Assembly: GCA_000585015.1 (NCBI GenBank)
Contig: JFAX01000003.1
Coordinates: forward strand, 90,767 to 154,766
DNA from: Candidatus Accumulibacter adjunctus
GTDB lineage: Bacteria > Pseudomonadota > Gammaproteobacteria > Burkholderiales > Rhodocyclaceae
DNA: 64,000 nt
Direction: 5' to 3'
Shown one piece after another: positions 16,464 to 25,408 of the stretch. Numbering within the stretch: the stretch's first letter is position 1; the number at the start of each line of letters is the position of its first letter. Under the pieces are notes generated by a model. That model was not told where the DNA came from and did not search any database. It saw nothing but the letters and a program-made list of their open reading frames with translations. The translations under genes were made by a program, and so were the position numbers.

Positions 16464-18449
16464 ATGGCAGCGGCCCCGCTCCGGCGCAACGAGGCGCTGC
16501 ACATTGCGTTGCTGCTGGCGTTGATCGCCGTTGCGGTGAGCGCCAGCGGTATCCTGGTGCGCGTCGACCACCTGCTGTTCGACGCCGGCCAGCGTCTCAG
16601 CTGGCGCGCGGAACCCAATGCAGTATTGATCGTCGCCATCGACGAGGACAGCCTCGACCAGCTCGGTCATTGGCCGTGGCCGCGCGAGCGCCACGCGCAG
16701 CTCTTGCGGCTGCTCTGTGCCGCGCGCCCGGCAGCGATTGGACTCGATATCGCTTTCAGCGAACCGGGCAAGGATCAGCAGGCGGATCGCCAGTTGACCG
16801 AAGCGGTGGCCGAATGCGGCAACGTCGTCCTGCCGCTGGTCATCGAGCTCACCCGCAGCGGCGGGCAGTTGCTCGAGTCGCCACCGATCCGGCCATTGGC
16901 GGCGGCTGCGGCGGGAATCGGCAGGATCGGCGTGCGACTCGACGAGGACGGCATCGCCCGTGCCGTGGACCTGCGTGAGGGCCTTGCTGCGGCCGCATGG
17001 CCGCTGCTGGCAGAGGAAGTGCTGCGCGTCGCGGGGCAGCTGCCAGCTTTCGCAACGGCGCCGGCAACGGCGGACGGCGAAGCTTTGACGCGACTTGCGG
17101 CAACGGCACCAGCAGACGCCGAGCATCATCTGCAGCGCAGGGAAGTGCGGCGGATCAGCTTCGCTGGCCCGCCCGGGACCTTGCCGCGAGTCTCCTACGC
17201 CAGCCTGTTGCAGGGGACGGTTCCGGCCGAGCTGTTCGCTGGCCGCATCATCCTCATCGGCGTCACCGCCACCGGTCTCGGCGACTTCGTGCCGACACCC
17301 GTGTCGGCCAACTCGCAGCCGATGCCGGGAGTCGAGGTGCTCGGGAACGTCGTCGTGGCGATGCGCGACGGGAATCTGATTCGCGATCTGCCGCTGCTGC
17401 CGGCACTTCTGCTGACCGCGCTGCTGGCAGCGGCGCCGATGCTCTGGCTGCCGCGGCTGATGCCGCTGCCGGGGCTGCTGATGAGTAGCGCCTGGGTACT
17501 CATCATCGCCATGGCCTGCGCGCTGCTGCCCGTGCTCGGCAACTCGTGGTTGCCGCCGAGTGGCGCCCTCGTCGCTGGCCTCTTCGCCTTTCCGCTCTGG
17601 GGGTGGCGGCGGCTCGAGGCGGCGCGACGCCACCTCGACCATGAACTGTGGCAGTTGCGGGCGATCCTGCCCGCCAGCCGGAACGGCAGGGGCGATGCAC
17701 TCGGACGCCTCGGCTTCGAGCAGCGGATCACTCTGGTGCAGAACGCGCAAGAGGCGATGCAGAGCCTCGCAGCCGAGCGGAGCGAAACGCTGGCCTTCAT
17801 CTCGCATGACCTGCGCGCACCCCTGGCGAACGCAGTCAGCGAGCTCGAGAACGGCGAGGGTGTCGACGCCGCGCGCCTGCTGCCACAGTTGCGGCGCGCG
17901 CTTGGCATGGCGCAGTCCTTTCTCTGGCTCGCCCGCGCCGAGGCGCTCGATGCCCGGCAGATGCAGCCTCTCGATCTCGCCTTCCTGCTGCACCAGGCGA
18001 CCGACGAGATGTACGCGCTGGCCCGGCAACGCGTGCTGCGCTTGCGGCGAGAAATTCCGGACGAGCCCCTGTGGGTCGTCGGTGACTTCGAGGCGATCGA
18101 GCGCTGCGCCATCAACCTGCTCGACAATGCGTTGCGGCACGCTCCGGCCGGCGGCGAGATCGGCATCGGAGTGCAGCGGCTGGGCGTGGGCACGCTCCGC
18201 TTCTGGGTCGACAATGAGGGCGTTGCGCCAAATGAGGAGCAGCGCGAGCGGATGTTCCAACGCTTCAGCCGTGCCGACGCGACAAGGAAGGGCGCCGGCT
18301 CCGGCCTCGGGCTGTACTTCGTGCGCACGGTGGCGGAACGTCATGGCGGCGTCGCGGGGGTCGATCATGCCGCCGGCCGCATCCGCTTCTGGGTCGAGCT
18401 GCCGGCTGCCGTCGACCCGGCGCCCGAAGCAGACGAGCGAAACGGCTGA
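16464..18449 (+). CDS. CHASE2-domain sensor histidine kinase
   Basis: 661 residues. An N-terminal transmembrane helix precedes a large extracytoplasmic CHASE2 domain (IDEDSLDQLGHWPWPRERHAQLL, IGLDIAFSEPGKD, GRIILIGVTATGLGDFVPTP). Three further hydrophobic helices lie around LLPALLLTALLAAAPMLWLP. The kinase core has His448 in FISHDLRAPLANAV, NLLDNALRHAP, and GAGSGLGLYFVRTVAERHGG. GAGGAGG is 10 bases before ATG 16464; the track's start at 16278 lies inside the previous gene. It completes a three-gene module with the regulator and LysM-FecR protein. Confidence 0.9.
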   Translation: MAAAPLRRNEALHIALLLALIAVAVSASGILVRVDHLLFDAGQRLSWRAEPNAVLIVAIDEDSLDQLGHWPWPRERHAQLLRLLCAARPAAIGLDIAFSEPGKDQQADRQLTEAVAECGNVVLPLVIELTRSGGQLLESPPIRPLAAAAAGIGRIGVRLDEDGIARAVDLREGLAAAAWPLLAEEVLRVAGQLPAFATAPATADGEALTRLAATAPADAEHHLQRREVRRISFAGPPGTLPRVSYASLLQGTVPAELFAGRIILIGVTATGLGDFVPTPVSANSQPMPGVEVLGNVVVAMRDGNLIRDLPLLPALLLTALLAAAPMLWLPRLMPLPGLLMSSAWVLIIAMACALLPVLGNSWLPPSGALVAGLFAFPLWGWRRLEAARRHLDHELWQLRAILPASRNGRGDALGRLGFEQRITLVQNAQEAMQSLAAERSETLAFISHDLRAPLANAVSELENGEGVDAARLLPQLRRALGMAQSFLWLARAEALDARQMQPLDLAFLLHQATDEMYALARQRVLRLRREIPDEPLWVVGDFEAIERCAINLLDNALRHAPAGGEIGIGVQRLGVGTLRFWVDNEGVAPNEEQRERMFQRFSRADATRKGAGSGLGLYFVRTVAERHGGVAGVDHAAGRIRFWVELPAAVDPAPEADERNG

Positions 18450-18477
18450 GCGGCCCATTTTTTGGTAAGCTTCGACG

Positions 18478-19248
18478 ATGCGCATCGTCCAGCTCTCCGA
18501 CCTCCACTTGAGCAGCCAGCCGCTGTACGGCGTAGTCGATACGCTGAGCGCTCTCGATAGGGCGTTGCAACGTCTGACCGCGGGACCCGAACCGGATCTG
18601 TTGCTGCTCAGCGGCGATCTGACGAGCGCGGGGCGTAGCGAGGAGTACGCCTTGCTCCGCTCGCGGATCGCCGCGCTGCCGTTTCCCAGCGCCCTGCTGC
18701 CCGGCAACCATGATGATCGCGACAACCTGCGCGCGGCGTTCTGCGCGCAGGCCTGGACGCCGCCGCCGCTGTGCTGCCAACGGATCGACCTCGACGGCGG
18801 CACCATGCTGCTGCTCGACTGCATCGTCCCCGGTGAGGAATGGGGTGAGGTGGCGGCGCCACAGATCGACTGGCTGGAAAGTGCCTGCCCGCGGCGTCGG
18901 CCGGTGCTGCTGGCACTGCACCATCCGCCGTTCAGCGTCGGCATCGAGGGAATGGACCGGATTCGCTGTCGCGGTGAGGCGTCTCTGGCGGCCTGGCTGG
19001 CACGGCACGAAGAGGTCGAGGCACTGCTGTGCGGGCACGTCCATCGTTTCGTCAGCACCACTTTTGCTGGCCGGCCGGCGATCGTCGCGCCGTCGCCGGC
19101 GCACCAGATCGCCCTGCAGGATGGGCCGTTGGCCTACACACTCGAGCCCGGTGCTTGTCTGCTGCACGACTGGTCGCCTGGCCAGCGGCTGTGCAGCCAC
19201 TACCTGCCGGTGGCGGTGAGCCCGACGCAGTGCTACAGCGACGGCTAG
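18478..19248 (+). CDS. cpdA: Calcineurin-like metallophosphoesterase (CpdA-like)
   Basis: 256 residues with every class III cyclic-nucleotide phosphodiesterase motif: Asp-x-His in SDLHL, the metal bridge Asp in SGDLTSAG, GNHDD, a histidine in ALHHPPF and GHVHR. These coordinate two metals. Length and order match CpdA, which hydrolyses 3',5'-cAMP, though substrate cannot be fixed by sequence alone. Start ATG 18478 lies 28 bases after the CHASE2 kinase stop, so it may be the last gene of that operon. A hairpin follows its stop codon. Confidence 0.8.
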   Translation: MRIVQLSDLHLSSQPLYGVVDTLSALDRALQRLTAGPEPDLLLLSGDLTSAGRSEEYALLRSRIAALPFPSALLPGNHDDRDNLRAAFCAQAWTPPPLCCQRIDLDGGTMLLLDCIVPGEEWGEVAAPQIDWLESACPRRRPVLLALHHPPFSVGIEGMDRIRCRGEASLAAWLARHEEVEALLCGHVHRFVSTTFAGRPAIVAPSPAHQIALQDGPLAYTLEPGACLLHDWSPGQRLCSHYLPVAVSPTQCYSDG

Positions 19249-19282
19249 GCGGGTGTTGGCCGACATCCACAGCCCACCCGCC
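19248..19282 (+). terminator. Hairpin directly after cpdA-like gene
   Basis: GGCGGGTG (19248-19255) pairs perfectly with CACCCGCC (19275-19282). An inner GGC/GCC pair extends the stem after a TT bulge. Only a short, T-poor sequence follows, so termination is likely but not textbook. Confidence 0.45.
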
Positions 19283-19322
19283 GTCCGGGTTTGATCCACC
19301 AACTGTCCTGGCGAGGTGGCCG

Positions 19323-20744
19323 ATGGGAAAGGAAGTGGCAGGCAGCGGCTGCACGGCAGACGACTTCGAGCGTTTTCGACGGCGTCTGGAAGAAGAAACC
19401 CGGCATGCGCACACGGCATACTTCCGTGGCGCATTCGCCAGCGACGCGCTGGTTGCCGGCTTCGAGCTCGAGGCCTGGCTGATTGGCCAGGACCTCCTGC
19501 CGGTGCCGCGCAACGTGTCGTTCCTGGCGCGCCTGGACAGTCCGCTGGTCGTACCGGAGCTGTCACGCTTCAACGTCGAGCTCAACGGGACGCCGCAGCC
19601 GCTGCATGGGAGCGCACTTTCACGACTGGAGAGCGAGCTTGCCGCGACCTGGGCGCAGTGTCAGCGGGTTGCCGCCGCCGACGACAGCACACTGCTCGCC
19701 ATTGGCACCCTGCCGACGCTGCGCGAAGAGGACCTTTCACTCAGCAACATGTCGCCGGCGCGGCGTTATGAACTGCTCAACGAGCAGATTCTCCGGCTGC
19801 GCGGCGGGAGCCCGTTGAGCCTCAACATCTCCGGCATCGACACGCTGTCCACCATCCACAGCGACGTCATGCTGGAAGCGGCGACGACTTCCTTTCAGGT
19901 GCATCTGCAGGTACCTGCCGGCGAGGCGGCGCGTGCCTACAATGCATCGCTGATCCTGGCCGCGCCATTGGTCGCTCTGGCAGCCAATTCACCTTTCCTT
20001 TTCGAGCGCGCGCTATGGCACGAGACGCGTGTGCCGCTCTTCGAACAGGCGGTGGACTGCTGCGACCCGGGGTGCCCACAGCACATGCGGGTCACCTTTG
20101 GCTCGGGCTACCTGATCGCCGACCCGACCGCCTGTTTCGCCGAGAATCTCGCGAACTACGCCGTCCTGCTGCCCTTCGCGATCGCCGGGCCGATTGAGTC
20201 GTACGCGCACCTGCGCCTGCACAACGGCACCATCTGGCGCTGGAACCGAATGCTCATCGGCTTCGATGACAGGGGCCAACCGCACCTGCGCATCGAGCAG
20301 CGGGTGATGCCCGCCGGTCCGAGCATCGTTGACATGATTGCCAACGCCGCCTTCTACTACGGCACGGTCCTGATGCTGATGCGGCAGCCGCTGGCCCCGG
20401 AAGCGCAGATTTCCTTTGCCGAGGCCCGTGAGAACTTTTACCGCGCCGCTCGCTACGGGCTCGATGCGCAACTGCTCTGGTTGGGTAGCCAGCGAGTGTC
20501 GGCTGGCGAACTGCTCGAGCAGCAGTTGCTGCCACTCGCGCGTGCCGGGCTTGAGCGCCTCGATCTGTCCACTGCCGATGTCGCGCGTTACATGGAGGTG
20601 ATCGCCGGCCGCCTGCGCCGCCGGCGCAACGGCGCCGCCTGGCAGTTGGCCCACCACGCGCGGCACCACGACTTCGCCCGGCTGACCGCCGACTATCTTG
20701 ATCACCAGCGCCACCTCATGCCGGTGCATGAGTGGCCGATTTGA
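19323..20744 (+). CDS. GCS2-type glutamate-cysteine ligase-like amidoligase
   Basis: 473 residues. The N-terminal FELEAWLIGQDLLPVPRN, SRFNVELNG and TLLAIGTLPTLREEDLSLSNMSP resemble the carboxylate-amine ligase fold of GCS2/YbdK proteins. The central ISGIDTLSTIHSDVMLEAATTSFQVHLQV and NSPFLF also fit. It is longer than YbdK (~370), so this is a distinct subfamily. The product could be a gamma-glutamyl compound rather than glutathione. It is 12 bases upstream of an AstE/AspA-like deacylase, a pairing known for amidoligase systems. Start ATG 19323 follows GCGAGGTGG. Confidence 0.7.
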   Translation: MGKEVAGSGCTADDFERFRRRLEEETRHAHTAYFRGAFASDALVAGFELEAWLIGQDLLPVPRNVSFLARLDSPLVVPELSRFNVELNGTPQPLHGSALSRLESELAATWAQCQRVAAADDSTLLAIGTLPTLREEDLSLSNMSPARRYELLNEQILRLRGGSPLSLNISGIDTLSTIHSDVMLEAATTSFQVHLQVPAGEAARAYNASLILAAPLVALAANSPFLFERALWHETRVPLFEQAVDCCDPGCPQHMRVTFGSGYLIADPTACFAENLANYAVLLPFAIAGPIESYAHLRLHNGTIWRWNRMLIGFDDRGQPHLRIEQRVMPAGPSIVDMIANAAFYYGTVLMLMRQPLAPEAQISFAEARENFYRAARYGLDAQLLWLGSQRVSAGELLEQQLLPLARAGLERLDLSTADVARYMEVIAGRLRRRRNGAAWQLAHHARHHDFARLTADYLDHQRHLMPVHEWPI

Positions 20745-20756
20745 GCTGCAAGCTTG

Positions 20757-21800
20757 ATGCTGACCATCCTCGATACCCTGCCCGAACGCTTTCTCGATAC
20801 CCCCGCCCGCGAACTGCACCAGATCTTCAGTGGCCCGACACTGATCCACCTGCCCGGCCGCCGGCAGCCCGCACTGTTCGTCTCGGTACTGCTGCATGGC
20901 AACGAGGACAGCGGCGTCGTCGCCTTGCAGCGCCTGCTGCAGCGCAACGGCAGGCGAATGCTGCCGCGTGCGCTGTCGATCCTGATCGGCAATGTCGCCG
21001 CTGCGCGCAAGGGACTGCGCCGGCTCGACGGGCAACCCGACTACAACCGAGTCTGGCCCGGAGGGCACGCAGAGCTCGATTCGCCCGAAGCCGCCAGCAT
21101 GGGCGAGGTGCATCGCCTGATGCGCGAACGGGGCGTGTTCGCCAGCATCGACATTCACAACAATACCGGGCTCAACCCCCACTATAGCGTCGTCAATCGC
21201 CTCGACCAGGCGGTTCTGCATCTGAGCCTGCTGTTCTCGCGCACGGTCGTCTGGTTCCGTGGTCTTGCCGGCACACAGACCACGTCGTTTTCGCCGCTCT
21301 GTCCGGCACTGACCGTGGAATGCGGCAAGCCGGGCAGCGAGGCCAATGCCGAACACGCGGCCCGCTTCGTCGAAGCCTGCCTGCACCTTTCGCAGTTTCC
21401 TTCGCATGACGTGCACGAGCATGACATCGACCTCTATCACACGCTCGCCACCGTTCGCGTTCCCGCAGCGGTCTCCTTCGGCTTCGGCGCGTCGCGAGCC
21501 GACATCGACTTCGACCCGCAGCTGGACCACATGAACTTCCGTTCGCTCGAGCCTGGAACCGTCTTCGGCCACACCCGGCTGCCGCTGCCGATCGGCGTCA
21601 TCGACGAAAGTGGCTGCGATGTGGCCAGCGAGTTCTTCAGCTGTGAGGAGGGTCGCATCACCCTGCAACGGGCGGCGACCCCGGCCATGTTGACCCTCGA
21701 CGAGAAGGTGGTGCGCCAGGACTGCCTGTGCTACCTGATGGATCGGCTGCCACTTGCCAATCGGCAGCCGCACGGGCGCGTGCTGGGCACCGGCGCCTAG
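20757..21800 (+). CDS. Succinylglutamate desuccinylase/aspartoacylase family (M14-like) zinc deacylase
   Basis: 347 residues. Zinc ligands are visible as HGNED (His and Glu) and DIHNNTG (His). Substrate-binding Arg/Asn appear around QPDYNRVWPGG. These match the AstE/AspA clan, which cleaves N-acyl amino acids or amide-linked small molecules. It directly follows the GCS2-like ligase (12 bases), so it may cleave the ligase product or a related amide. ATG 20757 chosen over the TTG one codon upstream. Its TAG stop overlaps the TAG of the convergent PIN gene inside one CTAG. Confidence 0.78.
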   Translation: MLTILDTLPERFLDTPARELHQIFSGPTLIHLPGRRQPALFVSVLLHGNEDSGVVALQRLLQRNGRRMLPRALSILIGNVAAARKGLRRLDGQPDYNRVWPGGHAELDSPEAASMGEVHRLMRERGVFASIDIHNNTGLNPHYSVVNRLDQAVLHLSLLFSRTVVWFRGLAGTQTTSFSPLCPALTVECGKPGSEANAEHAARFVEACLHLSQFPSHDVHEHDIDLYHTLATVRVPAAVSFGFGASRADIDFDPQLDHMNFRSLEPGTVFGHTRLPLPIGVIDESGCDVASEFFSCEEGRITLQRAATPAMLTLDEKVVRQDCLCYLMDRLPLANRQPHGRVLGTGA

Positions 21801-22291
21801 CGCGCTCCTGAGTTCGGCCGCCTGTCTTCGCCAGCGCCGCTTTCCGCTTGCGGCGGGCAACCGGCCAGCAGGATGCACGCGGCTCCTGCGGTCAGGATCC
21901 GGAACGGCAGGCGCCGTCCACGGCGGCGATCCAGCTGCAGCAGGCGCTGGTCGCGGGTCAGCAGCAGGTCCGCGCGACAGCGCCGGGCAAGGAGCAGGAA
22001 TTTCTGGTCGTCGGCGTCGCGGCATGCTGGCAGGGATTGGTCCTCTTGCCGCTCGCCCGCGTTCTCACAGGCGAGCGCGAAACGGTCGTACGCGTCGAGC
22101 AACGCCGACTGAGCGCCGGCCGTCAGGCGAAAACGCGGATAGCTGCTCACCCGTTGCAGTTCAGCCAGGCAGTGGCGGTCGGTGAAGCACTGCAGTTGGC
22201 TGCTGTCGATTGCTGCCTGCAGGCTGCACAGCAACGGATCCCGAAAGTGCAGGAGGTCGAGAACGATGTTGGTGTCGAGGACCGCGCGCAT
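21797..22291 (-). CDS. PIN-domain protein (putative VapC-like ribonuclease), no antitoxin nearby
   Basis: 164 residues. MRAVLDTNIVLDLL carries the first catalytic Asp. CRDADDQKFLLLARRCRADLLLTRDQRLLQL carries the later acidic residues of the PIN fold. It resembles the PIN-family 'putative toxin component' proteins. There is no small antitoxin gene on either side: upstream is an FAD oxidoreductase only 3 bases away and downstream a convergent hydrolase. The last ~30 residues are low-complexity and off-domain. It may be a housekeeping or orphan nuclease. Confidence 0.72.
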   Translation of the reverse strand: MRAVLDTNIVLDLLHFRDPLLCSLQAAIDSSQLQCFTDRHCLAELQRVSSYPRFRLTAGAQSALLDAYDRFALACENAGERQEDQSLPACRDADDQKFLLLARRCRADLLLTRDQRLLQLDRRRGRRLPFRILTAGAACILLAGCPPQAESGAGEDRRPNSGAR

Positions 22292-22294
22292 GGC

Positions 22295-23428
22295 CTACCA
22301 GCACTGCAGTTCGCCGACGACGTGCTCGGCGATCGCGAGACAGGCGGTGAGGCCGGGAGACTCGATGCCGAAAAGGTTCACCAGGCCAGGGATGCCATGC
22401 TGTGTTGGCCCCTGGATCAGGAAGTCGGCGGCCGGCGCAGCGCGGCCCGCGAGCTTCGGCCGTACCCCGGAGTAGGCCGGCTGCAGGCTGCCGGCCGGCA
22501 GCCCGGGCCAGTAGCGGCGGACCTCCTTCTCGAAGGCGTCTGCCCGTTCGCGGCTGACGCTGTAGTCAAAGGCACCGAGCCCCCCTCCGGGCGGCGGGTC
22601 AGGCAGCCACTCGACGTCGGGCCCGAAACGCGCCTGCCCGGCGAGGTCGAGGGTCAGATGAATCCCCAGCCCGCCCGTTTCCGGCAGCGGGTAAACCAGT
22701 CGCGAGAACGGCGCGCGGCCCGTGAGGGCGCAGTAGTTGCCCTTGGCGTAGTGCATCGCCGGCAACGCCGCCGGCGGGAAGCCGACCAGCGACGAGGCCA
22801 CGTCCGCGGCCCAGAGACCGGCGGCGTTGATCACCAGCGGGCAGCGCAGCCGCAGCGTGTCGTTGCCCCCGCATTCGAGAACGATGGCGCCCGCTTCGAT
22901 CACGCCGCCGCGGAGTGGGCTGCGGCAGGCAAGCACCGCCCCGGCGCGCTCGGCATCGCCGAGCAGCGCCAGCATCAGGGCGTGGCTGTCGATGATGCCG
23001 GTGGACGGCGAGAGCAGGGCGGCGGTGCAAGCCAGTTCGGGCTCGATAACGCGAGCCTCGGCGGCGCTGAGCCAGCGCAGGTCGTCGACGCCATTCGCTT
23101 CTCCCTGTTCCTGCAGCGCCGCCAGCCGTCCCTCGTCGGCGCTGCTGGTGGCGACGATCAGCTTGCCGCAGCGGCGGTGAGCGACGGCATGCGAGCGGCA
23201 GAAGTCGTGCAGCCGGCGCCGGCCAGCGACGCACAGAGTGGCCTTGAGCGAGCCGCTGGGGTAGTAGAGCCCGGCGTGAATGACCTCGCTGTTGCGCGAA
23301 CTCGTCTCGCGGCCAAAGCTCTCGTTCCGTTCGAGAATCAGTGTTTCGATTCCTCGCCGTGCCAGCTCCCGCGCGCATGCCAAGCCAATGACCCCGGCGC
23401 CGATGACCGCTGCGCCAATCCGTTCCAT
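22295..23428 (-). CDS. FAD-dependent oxidoreductase, L-2-hydroxyglutarate oxidase-like
   Basis: 377 residues from ATG 23428 (GTG 23434 is the alternative). The dinucleotide-binding motif [17 protein letters not shown] opens the protein. [23 protein letters not shown] is characteristic of the LhgO/L2HGDH branch of DAO-type oxidases, and [23 protein letters not shown] is the C-terminal FAD loop. Probably oxidises an L-2-hydroxyacid. Three bases before the PIN gene, so the two may share a transcript. No substrate-specific neighbour is present. Confidence 0.78.
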   Translation of the reverse strand: MERIGAAVIGAGVIGLACARELARRGIETLILERNESFGRETSSRNSEVIHAGLYYPSGSLKATLCVAGRRRLHDFCRSHAVAHRRCGKLIVATSSADEGRLAALQEQGEANGVDDLRWLSAAEARVIEPELACTAALLSPSTGIIDSHALMLALLGDAERAGAVLACRSPLRGGVIEAGAIVLECGGNDTLRLRCPLVINAAGLWAADVASSLVGFPPAALPAMHYAKGNYCALTGRAPFSRLVYPLPETGGLGIHLTLDLAGQARFGPDVEWLPDPPPGGGLGAFDYSVSRERADAFEKEVRRYWPGLPAGSLQPAYSGVRPKLAGRAAPAADFLIQGPTQHGIPGLVNLFGIESPGLTACLAIAEHVVGELQCW

Positions 23429-23586
23429 CTTCACCCCACGGCCAAAAGACGCATTGTATACGCCGCCGGCATCGAAGCCTGAGGTTCTGGCCGGGCATGC
23501 AGGGCTTTGCCTCGGCCGGCGTCAGTGGTTACACTGGCAATCGTCATCCCATCCGCGTCCAGGCGGCCCTCGCCGCATCGCCAGCC

Positions 23587-24165
23587 ATGCACAGCCAATC
23601 CCGCCCGAGCCACGACGAGGTCATCGCCAGTACGCGGCATTGGCTCGAGCGCGCGGTGATCGGACTCAACCTCTGTCCCTTTGCCAAGGGTGTTCACGCC
23701 AAGGGGCAGATCCGCTACGTCGTGAGCTCGGCAGAGAACGACGAGTCGCTGCTCGACGACCTGCAGCTGGAATTGGTCGCGCTCTGCGCGACCCCTGCCG
23801 ACGAGGTCGACACGACGCTGCTGATCCATCCGTGGGCGTTGACCGACTTCGCCGACTTCCTGCGCTTCCTCGATCTGGTCGATGTCGTCCTGCAGACCCA
23901 TCGCCTGCATGGCATCCTGCAGGTGGCCAGCTTCCATCCCGACTACGTCTTCGCCGACAGCACGGCCGATGACATCACCAACCATACCAATCGCTCGCCC
24001 TTTCCGACGCTGCACCTGCTGCGCGAGGCCAGTCTCGACCGGGCGGTGGCAGCTTTTCCAGACGCCGCGATGATCTACGAGCGCAACCTGCAAACGCTGC
24101 GGCAGCTTGGCGCCGACGGCTGGCAGGCACTCGCAGCCGGGGCTTCACGAACGGCCAAGGAGTAG
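23587..24165 (+). CDS. DUF1415 family protein
   Basis: 192 residues from ATG 23587. NLCPFAKGVHAKGQIRYVV contains the Cys-Pro motif near the N-terminus that typifies DUF1415. The family is widespread in proteobacteria and has no established function. The track's start at 23497 adds an unlikely leader. The gene lies 7 bases upstream of arfB and may be co-transcribed with it. Confidence 0.85.
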   Translation: MHSQSRPSHDEVIASTRHWLERAVIGLNLCPFAKGVHAKGQIRYVVSSAENDESLLDDLQLELVALCATPADEVDTTLLIHPWALTDFADFLRFLDLVDVVLQTHRLHGILQVASFHPDYVFADSTADDITNHTNRSPFPTLHLLREASLDRAVAAFPDAAMIYERNLQTLRQLGADGWQALAAGASRTAKE

Positions 24166-24172
24166 TCTGGCG

Positions 24173-24592
24173 ATGCCCGAGTTGCCGCTACGCGTCGACG
24201 TGCGCGAGGAGGAGGTCGAGATCACTGCCGTGCGCGCGCAGGGTGCCGGCGGCCAGAACGTGAACAAGGTAGCGAACGCGATCCATCTGCGTTTCACCAT
24301 CGCCACCTCGTCGTTGCCCGATGAGCTGAAACGTCGTTTGTTGCTCTGGCGCGACCAACGGATCAGCGGCGACGGCGTGGTGATCATCAAGGCACAGGCC
24401 CACCGTAGCCTGGAGCGCAACCGGGACGATGCGCTGTGCCGTCTGCGCGAGCTGATCGCCCGCGCCGCGTGGGTCGCGCCGCCCCGGCGACCGACGCGGC
24501 CGACCGGCAGTTCACAGAAGCGGCGGCTGGAGAGCAAGCGGCAGCGTGGCGCGGTGAAACTGCTGCGTGCGCGGGTCGGCGACGAGCGCTAG
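24173..24592 (+). CDS. arfB: Alternative ribosome-rescue peptidyl-tRNA hydrolase ArfB
   Basis: 139 residues. The GGQ motif at residues 26-28 (QGAGGQNVNKVANAIHL) is the release-factor-like catalytic loop. The C-terminal tail is rich in Lys and Arg (SQKRRLESKRQRGAVKLLRAR) and in ArfB inserts in the empty mRNA channel of stalled ribosomes. Length and layout match ArfB/YaeJ and not full release factors. Located 7 bases after a DUF1415 gene. Confidence 0.93.
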   Translation: MPELPLRVDVREEEVEITAVRAQGAGGQNVNKVANAIHLRFTIATSSLPDELKRRLLLWRDQRISGDGVVIIKAQAHRSLERNRDDALCRLRELIARAAWVAPPRRPTRPTGSSQKRRLESKRQRGAVKLLRARVGDER

Positions 24593-24789
24593 GGGAGGAC
24601 AGAGGAGATGCCGATGACTGCGGCCGAGATGCTGCGCTTCGGGTTGGAGGAAATGCGCCCGGCGCAATGCCGAACTTGCGGCGCGGTCCGCGGCCCGCTG
24701 TGCACGGCCCCGGGGTCCACGGCGGCCGGGATCGATTTCCTCATGACCGCAGTATCCGCCGGGCGGCCGGCGACAGGAGAGGAGGGGCC

Positions 24790-25203
24790 ATGGCCTATCA
24801 GGAGAGTTTCGACATCCACAGCCGCGGTCGCGGCACGATCGAGATCACGGCCCAGGTGGGGCGCATTGCACGCGCTGCCGGAGTGCCGACCGGTATCGCG
24901 CACGTTTTCGTCCTGCACACGAGTTGCTCTCTGCTGCTGACCGAGAACGCCGATCCATCGGTTCGGCGGGACCTGGAGACCCTGGCCGGGCGCTGGGCTC
25001 CCGACGCCGATCCGGCGTATCAGCATGACTGCGAGGGTGACGACGACATGGCGGCACACGGCCGCAGCATCCTCGCCGGAGTGTCGGTGACGGTACCGCT
25101 GAGCAATGGCGCACTGCGCCTGGGAACCTGGCAGGGAATCTATCTCTGGGAGCACCGGACGGTCCCCCATCGGCGGCGGGTGGTGGTGACCGTCGTCGGC
25201 TGA
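24790..25203 (+). CDS. YjbQ/UPF0047 family protein
   Basis: 137 residues. The conserved features are VFVLHTSCSLLLTENADPSVRRDLE, the HDCEGDDDMAAH metal-type motif and LGTWQGIYLWEHR, together diagnostic of the UPF0047/YjbQ family. Members can complement thiamine phosphate synthase, but the physiological role is unsettled. GAGGGG lies close to the ATG. In the 197 bases before it, a small frame with a good RBS exists but is not convincing (see rejected list). Confidence 0.87.
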   Translation: MAYQESFDIHSRGRGTIEITAQVGRIARAAGVPTGIAHVFVLHTSCSLLLTENADPSVRRDLETLAGRWAPDADPAYQHDCEGDDDMAAHGRSILAGVSVTVPLSNGALRLGTWQGIYLWEHRTVPHRRRVVVTVVG

Positions 25204-25408
25204 CCGGGCCCCCGGCGGCAGCGGGCCCGCTGGATTCTTGCTAGACTCGCTGCCACGCAGTCCGCGCGCAGGCGAAAGGGCGGGTGAAGCGGGCGTCCGG
25301 CGGCAGCGATCGTCCGCCACACCCTTGCCCCCGGTGTTCGCCCTGACCGCGGATGACCGAGTATGGCCGCACGGCAGCGGCGACCGACAACACTTGAAAG
25401 GGGACTCA

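Noticed and set aside
16425-19061. 878-residue minus-strand ORF
   Set aside because: Antisense shadow of the CHASE2 kinase and CpdA-like genes, both of which have intact catalytic motifs.
24608-24940. 110-residue ORF before and into yjbQ
   Set aside because: Good RBS, but over half of it overlaps yjbQ out of frame and it has no recognisable domain. Reported only as a low-interest observation.
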